Shown here: positions 1-9,608 of the stretch, piece by piece
Position numbering within the stretch: position 1 is the first letter of the stretch
Layout of the letters: every line of letters starts with the position of its first letter
DNA from: Ignavibacteria bacterium
Lineage (GTDB): Bacteria > Bacteroidota > Ignavibacteria > Tepidaquicellales > Tepidaquicellaceae
Direction: 5' to 3'
Assembly: GCA_019187405.1 (NCBI GenBank)
Contig: JABAQZ010000006.1
Coordinates: 110,445-174,444, forward strand
DNA length: 64,000 nt
Made by a program: the position numbers and the translations under genes
Notes under the pieces: generated by a model
What the model was told of the DNA's origin: nothing
Databases searched by the model: none
What the model saw: only the letters and a program-made list of their open reading frames with translations

Positions 1-614
1 CTCTCGCAGATACCGCAGACTCTCTCGCAGATTCCGCAGACGCTTCACGCAGATTACGCAGACTCTCTCGCAGATTACTCAGACGCTCTCGCAGATTCCG
101 CAGACGCTCTCTCGCAGATTTCGCAGATGCTTCTCCCAGATTCCGCAGACGCTTCACGCAGATTCCGCAGACACACACGCAGATTCCGCAGAACGCCCTC
201 GCAGATTCCGCAGACGCTTCACACAGATTCCGCAGACGCTTCACACAGATTACGCAGACGCTTCTCGCAGATTCCGCAGACGCTTCTCGCAGATTCCGCA
301 GACACACACGTAGATTCCGCAGAACGCTCTCGCTGATTCCGCTGACACTTTCTCGCTGATTCCGCAGACGCTTCACGCAGATTCCGCAGAACGCCCTCCC
401 AGATTACGCTGACGCTCTCGCAGATTCCGCAGACTCTCTCGCAGATACCGCAGACTCTCTCGCAGATTCCGCAGACGCTTCACGCAGATTACGCAGACTC
501 TCTCGCAGATTACTCAGACGCTCTCGCAGATTCCGCAGACGCTCTCTCGCAGATTTCGCAGATGCTTCTCCCAGATTCCGCAGACGCTTCACGCAGATTC
601 CGCAGACACACACG
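1..614. repeat. Higher-order duplication inside the minisatellite (179 bp, offset 435)
   Basis: Bases 1-179 are reproduced exactly at 436-614, including the rare variants GCAGATTACTCAGA and GCAGATGCTTCTCCCAGA. The copies diverge at 180/615 (C versus T). The match probably extends left of the window. It shows that the array grows by copying blocks of many units, not only single units. Confidence 0.85.
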
Positions 615-1943
615 TAGATTCCGCAGAACGCATCACGCAGATTCCGCAGACACACACGCAGATTCCGCAGACACTCTCTCGCAGATTACGCAGAACGCTT
701 CACGCAGATTGCTTAAACGCTCTCGCAGATTTCGCAGACGCTTCACGCAGATTCCGCAGACGCTTCACGCAGATTGCTTAAACGCACTCGCAGATTCCGC
801 AGACGTTCTCGCAGATTCCGCAGACACTTTCTCGCAGATACCGCAGACGCTCTCGCAGATTCCGCAGACGCTCTCGCAGATTCCGCAGACGCTCTCTCGC
901 AGATTTCGCAGATGCTTCTCCCAGATTCCGCAGACGCTTCACGCAGATTCCGCAGACGCATCACGCAGATTCCGCAGACGCTTTCTCGCAGATTGCTTAA
1001 ACGCTCTCGCAGATTTCGCAGACGCTTCACACAGATTACGCAGACGCTTCATGCAGATTCCGCAGACGCTCTCGCAGATTCCGCAGACGTTCTCGCAGAT
1101 TCCGCAGACACTTTCTCGCAGATACCGCAGACGCTCACGCAGATTACGCAGACGCTTCACGCTGATTCCGCAGACACTTTCGCAGATTACGCAGAACGCT
1201 TCACGCAGATTGCTTAAACGCTCTCGCAGATTTCGCAGACGCTTCTCGCAGATTTCGCAGACTCTCTCGCAGATTACGCAGACTCTCTCGCAGATTACGC
1301 AGAACGCTTCACGCAGATTGCTTAAACGCTCTCGCAGATACCGCAGACTCTCTCGCAGATTCCGCAGAACGCTTCTCGCAGATTCCGCAGACGCATCACG
1401 CAGATTACGCAGACGTTCTCGCAGATTCCGCTGACACTTTCTCGCAGATTCCGCAGAACGCCCTCGCAGATTCCGCTGACACTTTCTCGCAGATTCCGCA
1501 GACGCTTCACGCAGATTACGCAGACGTTCTCGCAGATTCCGCAGACACTTTCTCACAGATTCCGCAGAACGCATCACACAGATTCCGCAGACACACACGC
1601 AGATTCCGCAGACACTCTCTCGCAGATTACGCAGAACGCTTCTCGCAGATTGCTTAAACGCTCTCGCAGATTTCGCAGACGCTTTCTCGCAGATTACGCG
1701 GACACACTCGCAGATTCCGCAGACGCTTCACGCAGATTACGCAGACGCTTCACGCTGATTCCGCAGACGCACTCGCAGATACCGCAGACTCTCTCGCAGA
1801 TTCCGCAGATGCTTCTCGCAGATTCCGCAGACTCTTCTCGCTGATTCCGCTGACGCTCACGCAGATTCCGCAGAACGCATCACGCAGATTCCGCAGAACG
1901 CATCACGCAGATTCCGCAGACACACACGCAGATTCCGCAGACG
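1..1943. repeat. Minisatellite of 21-23 bp units (GCAGATTNCGCAGA core)
   Basis: The whole stretch is one tandem array. A conserved 14-bp core, GCAGATTNCGCAGA (two GCAGA pentamers 9 bp apart), alternates with a 7-9 bp linker drawn from a small set: CGCTTCAC, CTCTCTC, CGCTCTC, CACACAC, CACTTTCTC, CGTTCTC. Units are therefore 21-23 bp, giving roughly 85-90 copies (estimated from length, not counted). A variant unit containing GATTGCTTAAACGC recurs at about 707, 772, 991, 1208, 1316 and 1648. Open frames over the array are by-products of repeats lacking stops: unit length is not a constant multiple of 3, so no single peptide repeat is kept, and none has a ribosome binding site or recognisable domain. 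The array continues past the left edge. Similar TCTGCG-rich repeats occur in Bacteroidota genomes (from memory). Confidence 0.95.
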
Positions 1944-1985
1944 AAATTTATTTACTTATTTTTTTAAAAAGTAACTCAAAGAAAA

Positions 1986-3287
1986 TTATTTCAAATAAAC
2001 CATTTTCTTTATATCTCTTACTTCATTATCGAGATACAATGCATAGAAGTAAACACCTGCAGAGAGTTTAAATTCTTCGGCAGGGAAATCTGCATAAAAT
2101 AAACTTGTAGTGTTTTCAGAGAATTGGATTCTGTTAACAAGAGAAGTAATTTCGTTACCAAGAACATCAAAAATTTTAATTTCGACGAACTTATTGCCTT
2201 TAAAACCATAGCTTATTCTAGTTGATGGATTAAACGGATTGGGGTAATTCTGATTAAGAAAAGCATTTTGAGGAACAAAATTATCCGGTGCTTCAATAGA
2301 AGATGGATTACCTGCATACTTAAGAATCACGCCATTGTTACCGACGGCGCATCCATGCAGCGAGTCTGAAAAATCAACCGAATTCATCAACAAATTGTCT
2401 GTTACCTGTTCGGTAGTCCAGTTATTTCCTCCGTCATAAGAGACAGCCCAGGTTTGAGAAAATCCAAGCGGCATCCAAACTTCATATGATGTTCTGAAGT
2501 CTATTGACAAGCAATGACCGAAAAAACCGAGATTAAAATAATTCCAGCTGCTTCCAATATTTGAAGATCTGACAATTTGAGCGCCATATTCAAAATCACC
2601 TCCGACTGCAAATAAATCAGTACTACTTTTTAGATAAAGTGAATAAAAAGGCTCAGGTGAATATGTATCAGCAGACCAGTTTAGTCCGCCATTTACAGTT
2701 TTCCAAATTACTCCTGCAATGTCAATAATTCCACCGCATGCAAATCCCGTATCGGGAGTCAGAAATCTTATCTTCACAACCGGAAATGACGAAAAAGCAG
2801 AAGTGTCAGTAAACATCCGATTCCAGGTAATTCCGGCATTTGTCGTTCTAAAAAAATTTCCTCCGAGACCTGATGTAAACCCCGTCAATGAGTCGAGAAA
2901 ATAAATAGTCTTAAGAAAAACCGTAGAATCCGGAAAATCTTCTGCTATCCAATTTATACCGCTGTTTGTTGTCTTAAGCAAAGTCGAACCTGTATTAAGA
3001 AATTCATTTGATACAGCCCAGCCAAGACGTTTGTTAATGAAAAAAATATCGTTTATATAATAGTTTACGGGATTACTTTGAATTGTCCAGTAATATCCTC
3101 CATCGGTAGTATGAATAATTACTCCGTCTTCTCCTGCTGCCCAGCCATTAATCGTGTCAGCAAACACACAGTTAAACAAATTAGCAGTAACAGGACTGTT
3201 TATTCTTATCCATGTATTTTCTGCAATACAAACTTGCGATATAATTGATAGACACAGTAATAAGACATTAGATTTAATTAAATTCAT
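1986..3287 (-). CDS. Secreted YCF48-like beta-propeller protein with T9SS sorting domain
   Basis: 433 aa. Residues 1-22 form a signal peptide. The body carries repeated YCF48/BNR-like motifs (GWAAGEDGVI, TTDGGYYW, TTNAGITW, TVNGGLNW, SYDGGNNW) typical of a six- or seven-bladed propeller related to photosystem-stability factor Ycf48/HCF136. About the last 85 residues are a T9SS type-A sorting domain: NQNYPNPFNPSTRI near residue 345, then a beta-rich stretch ending SAGVYFYALYLD and a basic KKMVYLK tail. The protein should be exported, processed and anchored or released at the cell surface; its ligand is unknown. It is transcribed towards the minisatellite, and no convincing terminator lies between. 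Confidence 0.85.
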   Translation of the reverse strand: MNLIKSNVLLLCLSIISQVCIAENTWIRINSPVTANLFNCVFADTINGWAAGEDGVIIHTTDGGYYWTIQSNPVNYYINDIFFINKRLGWAVSNEFLNTGSTLLKTTNSGINWIAEDFPDSTVFLKTIYFLDSLTGFTSGLGGNFFRTTNAGITWNRMFTDTSAFSSFPVVKIRFLTPDTGFACGGIIDIAGVIWKTVNGGLNWSADTYSPEPFYSLYLKSSTDLFAVGGDFEYGAQIVRSSNIGSSWNYFNLGFFGHCLSIDFRTSYEVWMPLGFSQTWAVSYDGGNNWTTEQVTDNLLMNSVDFSDSLHGCAVGNNGVILKYAGNPSSIEAPDNFVPQNAFLNQNYPNPFNPSTRISYGFKGNKFVEIKIFDVLGNEITSLVNRIQFSENTTSLFYADFPAEEFKLSAGVYFYALYLDNEVRDIKKMVYLK

Positions 3288-3375
3288 TGACTCTATAAAG
3301 AATTTTTTTGCAGTTGATAATTTACATCTTCAGTTCTATTTTAACCAAATTAATTTTTTAATAATTTAAATAATA

Positions 3376-5403
3376 ATGAAAAACTTATCCAAATTTAAAA
3401 GGAATGGATTTGTCGGATTATTTATTGCAGTAATTTTTACCGTTATCGGAACTGAAATTTTTCAGGGAACGGGTACTAATTATTTCTTAAATTATGATGA
3501 GAACGATCCATACATTGACAGACCTACAAAAGAAGCATTTCAGCATATTGTAGAAGGCGATGATAACTTTGATATAATTACAGATGCAACCGGTTTTGAT
3601 AACTTTGAGATAGGAACTGATTTTGCGGAGCAAATGCTGGTTTCAAATCCAAGAAATCCATTACAAATGCATTTTGGAGTAAATGCATCTTCAGGACAAA
3701 ATGCATATTACACCATTGACGGTCACAACTGGACATCCAGCAATCCTGCTTATCATTCATCTATTTGCTGCGATCCATGGTCGGCATGGGATAGTCTGGG
3801 AATGCTGCACTATTGTTCAGGAGTCAATGGTCAGTATGTTTATAGTTCTACAAATGCAGGACAAACATACGGACCTGCTATTTTAACCGTATCCGGAAAT
3901 GACCGAAATACAATTGCAGCTGATCAGACTAACGGTCCTTATTCAAATTATCTTTATGCAGCAATTACTCCGGGAAATTTTTCCAGAAGCACAAATCGCG
4001 GTGCAAACTGGACAACTACATTTACATCAAGTAATAACATTCCCGGTGTTATGATTGCCGTTGGTCCAAACGGATCAACACAAGGTGGATGTGTAATTTA
4101 TGTAACAAACACCGGAACTTCTTCAAACGTAACATATAATTTTCATAAATCAACAAACGGCGGTGCAAACTTCACTACCGTGTCTTCTCTGACTGTTGCA
4201 GGTTATGTAGGGACATTAAACTCTGCCGGAAGACTTGTTATTAACAATGGCAGGACAAGACCTTATCCCATGATTGCAATGGATAACAGCTACGGGCCTA
4301 ACAGAGGAAGGCTTTACCTTGTTTATGCATCAAACGTTCCTGCAGGAAACGGAAGCAAACCGGATATAATTCTCCAGTATTCCACAGACCAGGGATCGAC
4401 ATGGTCATCGAGAATTACCGTTAACGATAATCCGAGTCCTGAATTAAGCGATCAGTGGTTCCCCGCAATATGGTGCGAAAAGGAAACAGGAAGATTATAC
4501 ATTAAATGGTATGATACCCGTGAGAGTCCCTCGACATACGGTGTCAATGTTTATGCAACTTATACAGATGACGGCGGTCTGACATTTGCACCAAATCAGA
4601 AACTTACTACTCAGTCATGGGTTTATCCGTCTCCAGCTTGTCCGGCAAACTCAAACTGTTACAGAGGAGATTATGACGGCATGACTGCAAATGAACAGTC
4701 TTCATTTTCAGTTTGGTATGACGGCAGACTTGGAACATACAAAAATGTAGGTGCATACTTCCCCGATTTTGCAATGAGATTAAGCGGAAGCAACCTCAGC
4801 ATGGGCGGAAATAATGACAGCGGAATTGTTTACGTGTCTGTCCCTGCTGTAAAATTATTCAGTAGGTCGGCTAAATTTAGTGCAACTGTTACTCCTGCAC
4901 CATCAACTGGATCTTTTACTTTCAGATTTTTAAATAAGCTACTGAATATAAATCAGGATTCACTTACTTCATTTCCGGATTCTTTGAGAGCCGTTGTGAA
5001 AACAACAGGTTTTGTTCCTGTCGGTGTTTATACAGTAACCATACAGGGCAACGGACCAAACGGCACGCCTGTTCACAGAAGGACAATCACTGTGAATGTC
5101 GGACCTTCGGGAATTTCAAACATTTCAGGAGAGGTGCCTTCAAAATACGAACTGTCACAGAATTATCCGAATCCATTTAATCCTGAAACGAAAATCAATT
5201 TCAGCATTCCAAAGAATGATTTTGTAAAATTGAATGTATATGACGTATCAGGTAAGCTTGTTAAGAGTTTTGTTAACAGAAATTTGAATGCAGGTACTTA
5301 TTCTGTCACATTCAACGGTGCAGATTTATCCAGCGGGGTTTATTTTTACAGACTAACTACATCTGATTTCATAGCCACAAAGAGCTTTATGCTGGTGAAA
5401 TAA
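3376..5403 (+). CDS. Secreted BNR/sialidase-fold protein with T9SS sorting domain
   Basis: 675 aa. The N-terminus has a basic stretch and one hydrophobic segment (about residues 12-28), a signal peptide. Several Asp-box motifs are visible: SSTNAGQTYG, STNRGANW, STNGGANF, STDQGSTW, TDDGGLTF. These point to a six-bladed sialidase-like propeller. A beta-sandwich region of about 100 residues follows, then a type-A T9SS domain (QNYPNPFNPETKI to SSGVYFYRLTTSDF). The Arg triad of true sialidases was not verified, so hydrolase activity should not be assumed. It is transcribed divergently from the propeller gene on its left, with about 90 bp between the starts. Confidence 0.85.
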   Translation: MKNLSKFKRNGFVGLFIAVIFTVIGTEIFQGTGTNYFLNYDENDPYIDRPTKEAFQHIVEGDDNFDIITDATGFDNFEIGTDFAEQMLVSNPRNPLQMHFGVNASSGQNAYYTIDGHNWTSSNPAYHSSICCDPWSAWDSLGMLHYCSGVNGQYVYSSTNAGQTYGPAILTVSGNDRNTIAADQTNGPYSNYLYAAITPGNFSRSTNRGANWTTTFTSSNNIPGVMIAVGPNGSTQGGCVIYVTNTGTSSNVTYNFHKSTNGGANFTTVSSLTVAGYVGTLNSAGRLVINNGRTRPYPMIAMDNSYGPNRGRLYLVYASNVPAGNGSKPDIILQYSTDQGSTWSSRITVNDNPSPELSDQWFPAIWCEKETGRLYIKWYDTRESPSTYGVNVYATYTDDGGLTFAPNQKLTTQSWVYPSPACPANSNCYRGDYDGMTANEQSSFSVWYDGRLGTYKNVGAYFPDFAMRLSGSNLSMGGNNDSGIVYVSVPAVKLFSRSAKFSATVTPAPSTGSFTFRFLNKLLNINQDSLTSFPDSLRAVVKTTGFVPVGVYTVTIQGNGPNGTPVHRRTITVNVGPSGISNISGEVPSKYELSQNYPNPFNPETKINFSIPKNDFVKLNVYDVSGKLVKSFVNRNLNAGTYSVTFNGADLSSGVYFYRLTTSDFIATKSFMLVK

Positions 5404-5431
5404 ACTGACGAATAAATATTTTTATATAAAA

Positions 5432-5457
5432 AGCCCTTTCAATCCGAAAGGGTTTTT
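5432..5457. terminator. Rho-independent terminator, probably bidirectional
   Basis: The hairpin CCCTTTC-aatcc-GAAAGGG is followed by T6 on the plus strand and by an A/T-rich tract on the other side. It lies between the convergent BNR gene and the metallo-hydrolase gene. Confidence 0.85.
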
Positions 5458-6476
5458 TATTTATATTCAAAAACAAATTGCCCGCCTTCATCGAGAATAA
5501 TTACTTTGTCTTTGTATATTCCAAAACCATTGGAACTCTGATTTTCGGAATCTTTTGATTTTATAATTTCTTTAAGTACTTCCACCGGATAATCTGAATT
5601 TGATCTGTAGGTTATTGCTCCGTAATGAACAGGCAGCATATATTTCGCCTTTAGATCATCAAACATCATCAGCGCTCCGTAAGACGTTACATGTCTGAAA
5701 TTATCAATTTCATCACAGTCCTTACATGGTCCGATTGGTATAATGGCAAGATCGATATTAAATTTTTTTCCAAGGTATTTAAATGCTTTATCATCAAAAA
5801 TAGTGTCTCCTGCATAAAAAACCGTAATGTCTTTGTATTCAATAATATATCCTGTACATCCTTCTTCATACCAGAGATAACTGTCAAAACCAAATCTTCC
5901 GCCAAAATGCGAAGCAAATACAGAAGTTACCTTTACGCTGTCAATTACTTTTGACTGGCCGGTATAATTATATTTAAAAGAGTTTCCGGTCTTAAGTCTT
6001 ATAATGTTTAAATCATAACCGGGCATAAACTCTTCTGCCCCGAAAGGAATAATAAGATCGGTTCCGGGAAATTTAGCTTCAATATCATCAAGCGTAGAAA
6101 TGCTTAAATGGTCGGCATGCGCGTGGGATACAAGTATCATATCAAGTCTGCTTAACTTATTAATATCGATAGCTGCTTTCTGAGAGCGCAGCATAACGCC
6201 GCTTATTACATCATTAAATACAGGATCAAGAAGAAAAACTTTATCATAAATCTGAATTAAAGTTGTCGAATGCCCTGCCCAGTGAACTGCATATTTTACA
6301 TTATCTTTTACCGGATCATTGAGTTTCATTTTTAAGGGTTCAGGCGAGCCAAATATAACCCGGCTTGAATTTTCAAGACCAATCATCATTATTCCGCATC
6401 CTGAAAAAATTAATGACAAAGCAAGTATCAAGGATTTGAATATCTGTTTATTGAATGACAGGATTAATTTCATCAC
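5457..6476 (-). CDS. Lipoprotein MBL-fold metallo-hydrolase (UlaG / NAPE-PLD-like)
   Basis: 339 aa. The N-terminus has a lipoprotein signal with lipobox IFSGC, Cys about residue 27. Metallo-beta-lactamase motifs appear in order: AGHSTTLIQI, the metal site SHAHADHLS (HxHxDH, about residue 117), FASHFGGRFG, FYAGDTIFDD (metal-bridging Asp) and LPVHYGA (final His). The order and the long WYEEGCTGYIIEY segment resemble the UlaG/NAPE-phospholipase D-like branch (PF12706). The substrate is unknown; phospholipid-type and cyclic phosphodiester hydrolases both occur in this branch. The stop codon overlaps the terminator region, and the next gene upstream is 10 bp away, so the two are probably co-transcribed. 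Confidence 0.8.
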   Translation of the reverse strand: MMKLILSFNKQIFKSLILALSLIFSGCGIMMIGLENSSRVIFGSPEPLKMKLNDPVKDNVKYAVHWAGHSTTLIQIYDKVFLLDPVFNDVISGVMLRSQKAAIDINKLSRLDMILVSHAHADHLSISTLDDIEAKFPGTDLIIPFGAEEFMPGYDLNIIRLKTGNSFKYNYTGQSKVIDSVKVTSVFASHFGGRFGFDSYLWYEEGCTGYIIEYKDITVFYAGDTIFDDKAFKYLGKKFNIDLAIIPIGPCKDCDEIDNFRHVTSYGALMMFDDLKAKYMLPVHYGAITYRSNSDYPVEVLKEIIKSKDSENQSSNGFGIYKDKVIILDEGGQFVFEYK

Positions 6477-6486
6477 AATAAATTAA

Positions 6487-7116
6487 CTACCAGTATTTCA
6501 GATAAATTCCAAAATTATATTTATAGTTTTCGTCAAAATTATAATTGAACTGAAAACCAAGGATACCGAACAATGCATAAACGCCGGCTTCCAATCCGTA
6601 ATATCCTTCTTTAGATTCGACCTGATTCTTTCTGAAATTGTATTTCCCGCCAAGCGACATATACAAATGCTCGCCCATGTTCTTTAAGGGAATGTTGACA
6701 CGGGAACCGACTCCAAGCCCGAATCTTTCGTAACCTGAATTTTCCATTGAACTTAATACCCATTCTGGCTGAACAAAAAATTCAAGCGAACCTGTATAAC
6801 GTCTCATGGGATTAACCATAATAAACTGAACCGGTGATACATATTTGTTTGTACTGAATGAGATGTTTAAAGGAGTGATTTGCCATCTTAAAGCAAACTT
6901 CAGCGAACTGCTGCTTTCATTTCTGTCATCGATCCATGTAACTGAAGGAACTGTCTGCAGCATTGTCCATGTCAGATATTTTACTACCGGCCTTTCGACG
7001 TCTGTCTCAGTAATTTCACTAAGCGATTTTTGTGAAAATGAATAACTTTGTGTTAATAAAAGTAAAATGGAAACGTAAATTATTTTCAAGGATTTATAAA
7101 TATTTAATTTCAACAC
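6487..7116 (-). CDS. Outer-membrane beta-barrel-like protein, unknown function
   Basis: 209 aa. A signal peptide ends near SQSYSFSQ. The rest is rich in alternating aromatic/polar residues (FALRWQITPLNISF, GLGVGSRVNIPL, MSLGGKYNF) and ends with an aromatic residue (YLKYW), as expected for a small outer-membrane barrel. No family was recognised. It lies 10 bp upstream of the metallo-hydrolase in the same orientation. The 270 bp to the divergent asnS gene should hold the promoters for both directions. Confidence 0.6.
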   Translation of the reverse strand: MLKLNIYKSLKIIYVSILLLLTQSYSFSQKSLSEITETDVERPVVKYLTWTMLQTVPSVTWIDDRNESSSSLKFALRWQITPLNISFSTNKYVSPVQFIMVNPMRRYTGSLEFFVQPEWVLSSMENSGYERFGLGVGSRVNIPLKNMGEHLYMSLGGKYNFRKNQVESKEGYYGLEAGVYALFGILGFQFNYNFDENYKYNFGIYLKYW

Positions 7117-7386
7117 ATAATAATTTTAGAAAGTTGATTTTACCGGACAACATTTCATTTGAGCTGATAATTATATAAGCAAATTAATTAACCGGTTTTA
7201 TTTTTTACAGCTTTTCTGCATTATATAAATAAATCTATGATAAATAAATTTCATTTTTTTTCTTAGCCCAGAATATTCAGTGAATCAAAGCTCTATTATT
7301 TCATTTATCATTGTTCATATTACAAATAGCATATTAAAAGAGCTTCAAAATTGTTAAATTGTATTCCTCAAAAATTAAATTCATAT

Positions 7387-8724
7387 ATGCAAAGAGTATA
7401 TATTAACAAAATATCCGATTTTGTTGACAAAGATGTCACTATAAAAGGCTGGCTGTATAACATAAGATCATCAGGGAAACTGATGTTTCCGGAAATCAGA
7501 GATGGTTCGGGAATTATACAGGGTGTTGTAGCTAAGAGCACTGTTCCTGAATCTGTTTGGGAAGATTTTTCAAAACTGACACAGGAATCTTCGATAATAG
7601 TCAAGGGTAAAGTATCTAAACATCCGAAAAAGGAAAATGTATTTGAACTTCAGATTAACGATCTTGAAATAATTAGTTTAGCTGAGCCGTATCCGATAAC
7701 TCCCAAAGAGCACGGTGTAGAGTTTTTAATGGACAGAAGACATTTATGGCTGAGGACTCCGAGACAGGTAGCCATATTGCGGATAAGAAACGAAATCATT
7801 CAGTCTATCCGTGATTATATGTATATCAACGGTTTTATTCTTTTTGATGCTCCGATTTTTACTCCAAATGCTTGTGAAGGAACTACGACATTATTTGCAA
7901 CAGAATATTTTGATTTAGGTAAAGCATATTTATCTCAATCCGGACAGCTTTATGCTGAAGCCGGAGCGTTGGCTTTGGGAAAAGTTTATACACTTGGACC
8001 GACGTTCAGAGCTGAAAATTCTATGACAAGAAAACACATCACGGAATTCTGGATGATGGAACCTGAAATGGCATATTACGACATTGACGACAATATGGAT
8101 CTGATAGAGGATTTTCTCGAATATGTTGTAAGCAGAGTTTTAAAAAATTGTGCAGTTGAACTTCAGACTCTCGGAAGAGATGTGAGCAAGCTCGAGAAAG
8201 TTAAGAAACCATTTCCCAGAATTACTTATGACGAGGCCGTGGAAATATTAAGGAAGAAAGATATTCCTTTGATCAGGAAAACCGAATCCGGAGAAGAGCA
8301 AATCAGACCGTTTCCATGGGGTGAGGATTTTGGAGCTCCGCATGAAGAGGCAATTGTAGAGGATTTTGAAAAACCGGTTATGGTTCATCGCTGGCCAGCC
8401 GAAGCAAAATCATTTTATATGAAACGGGATCCGAAGAATCCGGACATTGCGCTGGGAGTGGATGTGCTCGCTCCTGAGGGTTTTGGAGAAATCATTGGAG
8501 GTTCACAGCGGGAAGATAGTCTTGCAGAACTTGAGAAAAGAATAAAGGAGCATAAACTCCCGTTTGATGATTTCCAATGGTATCTTGATCTGAGAAGATT
8601 TGGCAGTGTGCCTCATTCAGGTTTCGGACTTGGCATCGAGAGAATGGTAACATGGATATGCAATCTCGAACACATTAGAGAAGCAATTCCTTTTCCAAGA
8701 CGTCCGAACAGAATTAAACCGTAA
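7387..8724 (+). CDS. asnS: Asparagine--tRNA ligase
   Basis: Charges tRNA-Asn with asparagine in the cytoplasm. The first ATG in frame, at 7387, gives 445 aa; an upstream TTG at 7351 would add 12 residues that do not look like the family. An N-terminal OB-fold anticodon domain ([18 protein letters not shown]) is followed by the class II catalytic core: motif 2 around [21 protein letters not shown] and motif 3 [12 protein letters not shown]. The EFWMMEPEM sequence fits AsnRS rather than AspRS. It is the first gene of a five-gene plus-strand run; the next gene starts 9 bp after its stop. Confidence 0.95.
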   Translation: MQRVYINKISDFVDKDVTIKGWLYNIRSSGKLMFPEIRDGSGIIQGVVAKSTVPESVWEDFSKLTQESSIIVKGKVSKHPKKENVFELQINDLEIISLAEPYPITPKEHGVEFLMDRRHLWLRTPRQVAILRIRNEIIQSIRDYMYINGFILFDAPIFTPNACEGTTTLFATEYFDLGKAYLSQSGQLYAEAGALALGKVYTLGPTFRAENSMTRKHITEFWMMEPEMAYYDIDDNMDLIEDFLEYVVSRVLKNCAVELQTLGRDVSKLEKVKKPFPRITYDEAVEILRKKDIPLIRKTESGEEQIRPFPWGEDFGAPHEEAIVEDFEKPVMVHRWPAEAKSFYMKRDPKNPDIALGVDVLAPEGFGEIIGGSQREDSLAELEKRIKEHKLPFDDFQWYLDLRRFGSVPHSGFGLGIERMVTWICNLEHIREAIPFPRRPNRIKP

Positions 8725-8733
8725 TTTATTATC

Positions 8734-9210
8734 ATGAAAACGTTATTGATTGACGGTAATAATTTGATTCATAAAGATGCTGTGTTGAAAAAACAGTTTA
8801 GCTCTGATAAAACACTTGCGCAAAGAACTTTATTGGAAAAATTAAGAAGTTTGCCTGGAAGATATAAAGCAATTTTAGTTGTGTTTGACGGATACGGCAG
8901 TTTTAATGAAAAAAATGTTTTCTTTGCCGAAGATAGAACTGCAGACGAATTAATAAAAACGAAAATCGGAAATTTTGCCAATGCTAAACTTCTTACGGTT
9001 GTTAGTTCAGATCGTGAAATAATGAATTTTTCGATGAAATGCAGCTGTGATGTTATTAAGTCAGATGACTTTTTTAAATCAATGAATAAATCGCAGTCTG
9101 TTACAGCAGGAAAGGATATAAATGAAAATTTTGATAGAGATTCTCATGGAGAAAAGCCTAAAAGATCGGGTAAGAAAGACATTGATTATTTCAAGAATTT
9201 GTTTTCATAA
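8734..9210 (+). CDS. NYN-domain (YacP-like) predicted RNase
   Basis: 158 aa. The sequence shows the PIN-like NYN fold: LLIDGNNLIHKD at the N-terminus (catalytic Asp), LVVFDGYGS, EDRTADELIK (acidic residues for metal) and VVSSDREI (last Asp). YacP/Rae1-type proteins of this fold are ribosome-associated endoribonucleases. The C-terminal 40 residues are charged and probably disordered. It sits 9 bp after asnS, so a translation-related job is plausible, but this is inference. Confidence 0.75.
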   Translation: MKTLLIDGNNLIHKDAVLKKQFSSDKTLAQRTLLEKLRSLPGRYKAILVVFDGYGSFNEKNVFFAEDRTADELIKTKIGNFANAKLLTVVSSDREIMNFSMKCSCDVIKSDDFFKSMNKSQSVTAGKDINENFDRDSHGEKPKRSGKKDIDYFKNLFS

Positions 9211-9273
9211 GTATTAAATATCGTATTCCGCTTTTTTCAAATCTCAGAATATAGAATTAAATTTCAAAGCAAT

Positions 9274-9597
9274 ATGAACCATAAAGACATTGACACAAAA
9301 TCATTCAAAGCAATGATTGACGGGGAAGAACATTTTCTGCTGGATGTGAGAACGCCGGAAGAGTTTGATGCTGGACATCTGAAGAATGCAGTAAACATTG
9401 ATTTTTATAAAGAAACTTTTTCGGATGAAATAGATGAACTTGATAAAAGAAAAAAATATCTGATATACTGCCGATCGGGAAACAGAAGCAGACAGACAAT
9501 GTTTCTCATGAGAGATATGGGTTTTGAAGAAGTTTACAATCTCGATAAGGGAATTATTTCATGGCATGATCATGGCTTTCATATTGAAAAGAAATAA
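9274..9597 (+). CDS. Single-domain rhodanese sulfurtransferase
   Basis: 107 aa, one rhodanese domain. Visible signatures: LLDVRTPEEFDAGHLKNAVNI and the active-site loop YCRSGNRSRQ, whose Cys (about residue 66) would carry the persulfide. No signal peptide, so cytoplasmic. It ends 11 bp before a persulfide-dioxygenase/rhodanese fusion, which suggests the pair works together in sulfide/persulfide handling. Confidence 0.9.
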   Translation: MNHKDIDTKSFKAMIDGEEHFLLDVRTPEEFDAGHLKNAVNIDFYKETFSDEIDELDKRKKYLIYCRSGNRSRQTMFLMRDMGFEEVYNLDKGIISWHDHGFHIEKK

Positions 9598-9608
9598 AAA
9601 AATTTTTA

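Noticed and set aside
562-1598. Long open frames encoding Arg/Ser/Ala-rich proteins in the minisatellite
   Set aside because: They exist on both strands because the repeat lacks stop codons. Unit lengths of 21-23 bp do not keep a frame, and no start signal or domain is present.
1-1943. CRISPR array
   Set aside because: There are no unique spacers: the linkers are 7-9 bp and come from a handful of variants, and no cas genes are in the window.
3376-5403. True sialidase
   Set aside because: Only Asp-box motifs were found; the Arg triad and nucleophile were not confirmed, so the enzyme name was not used.
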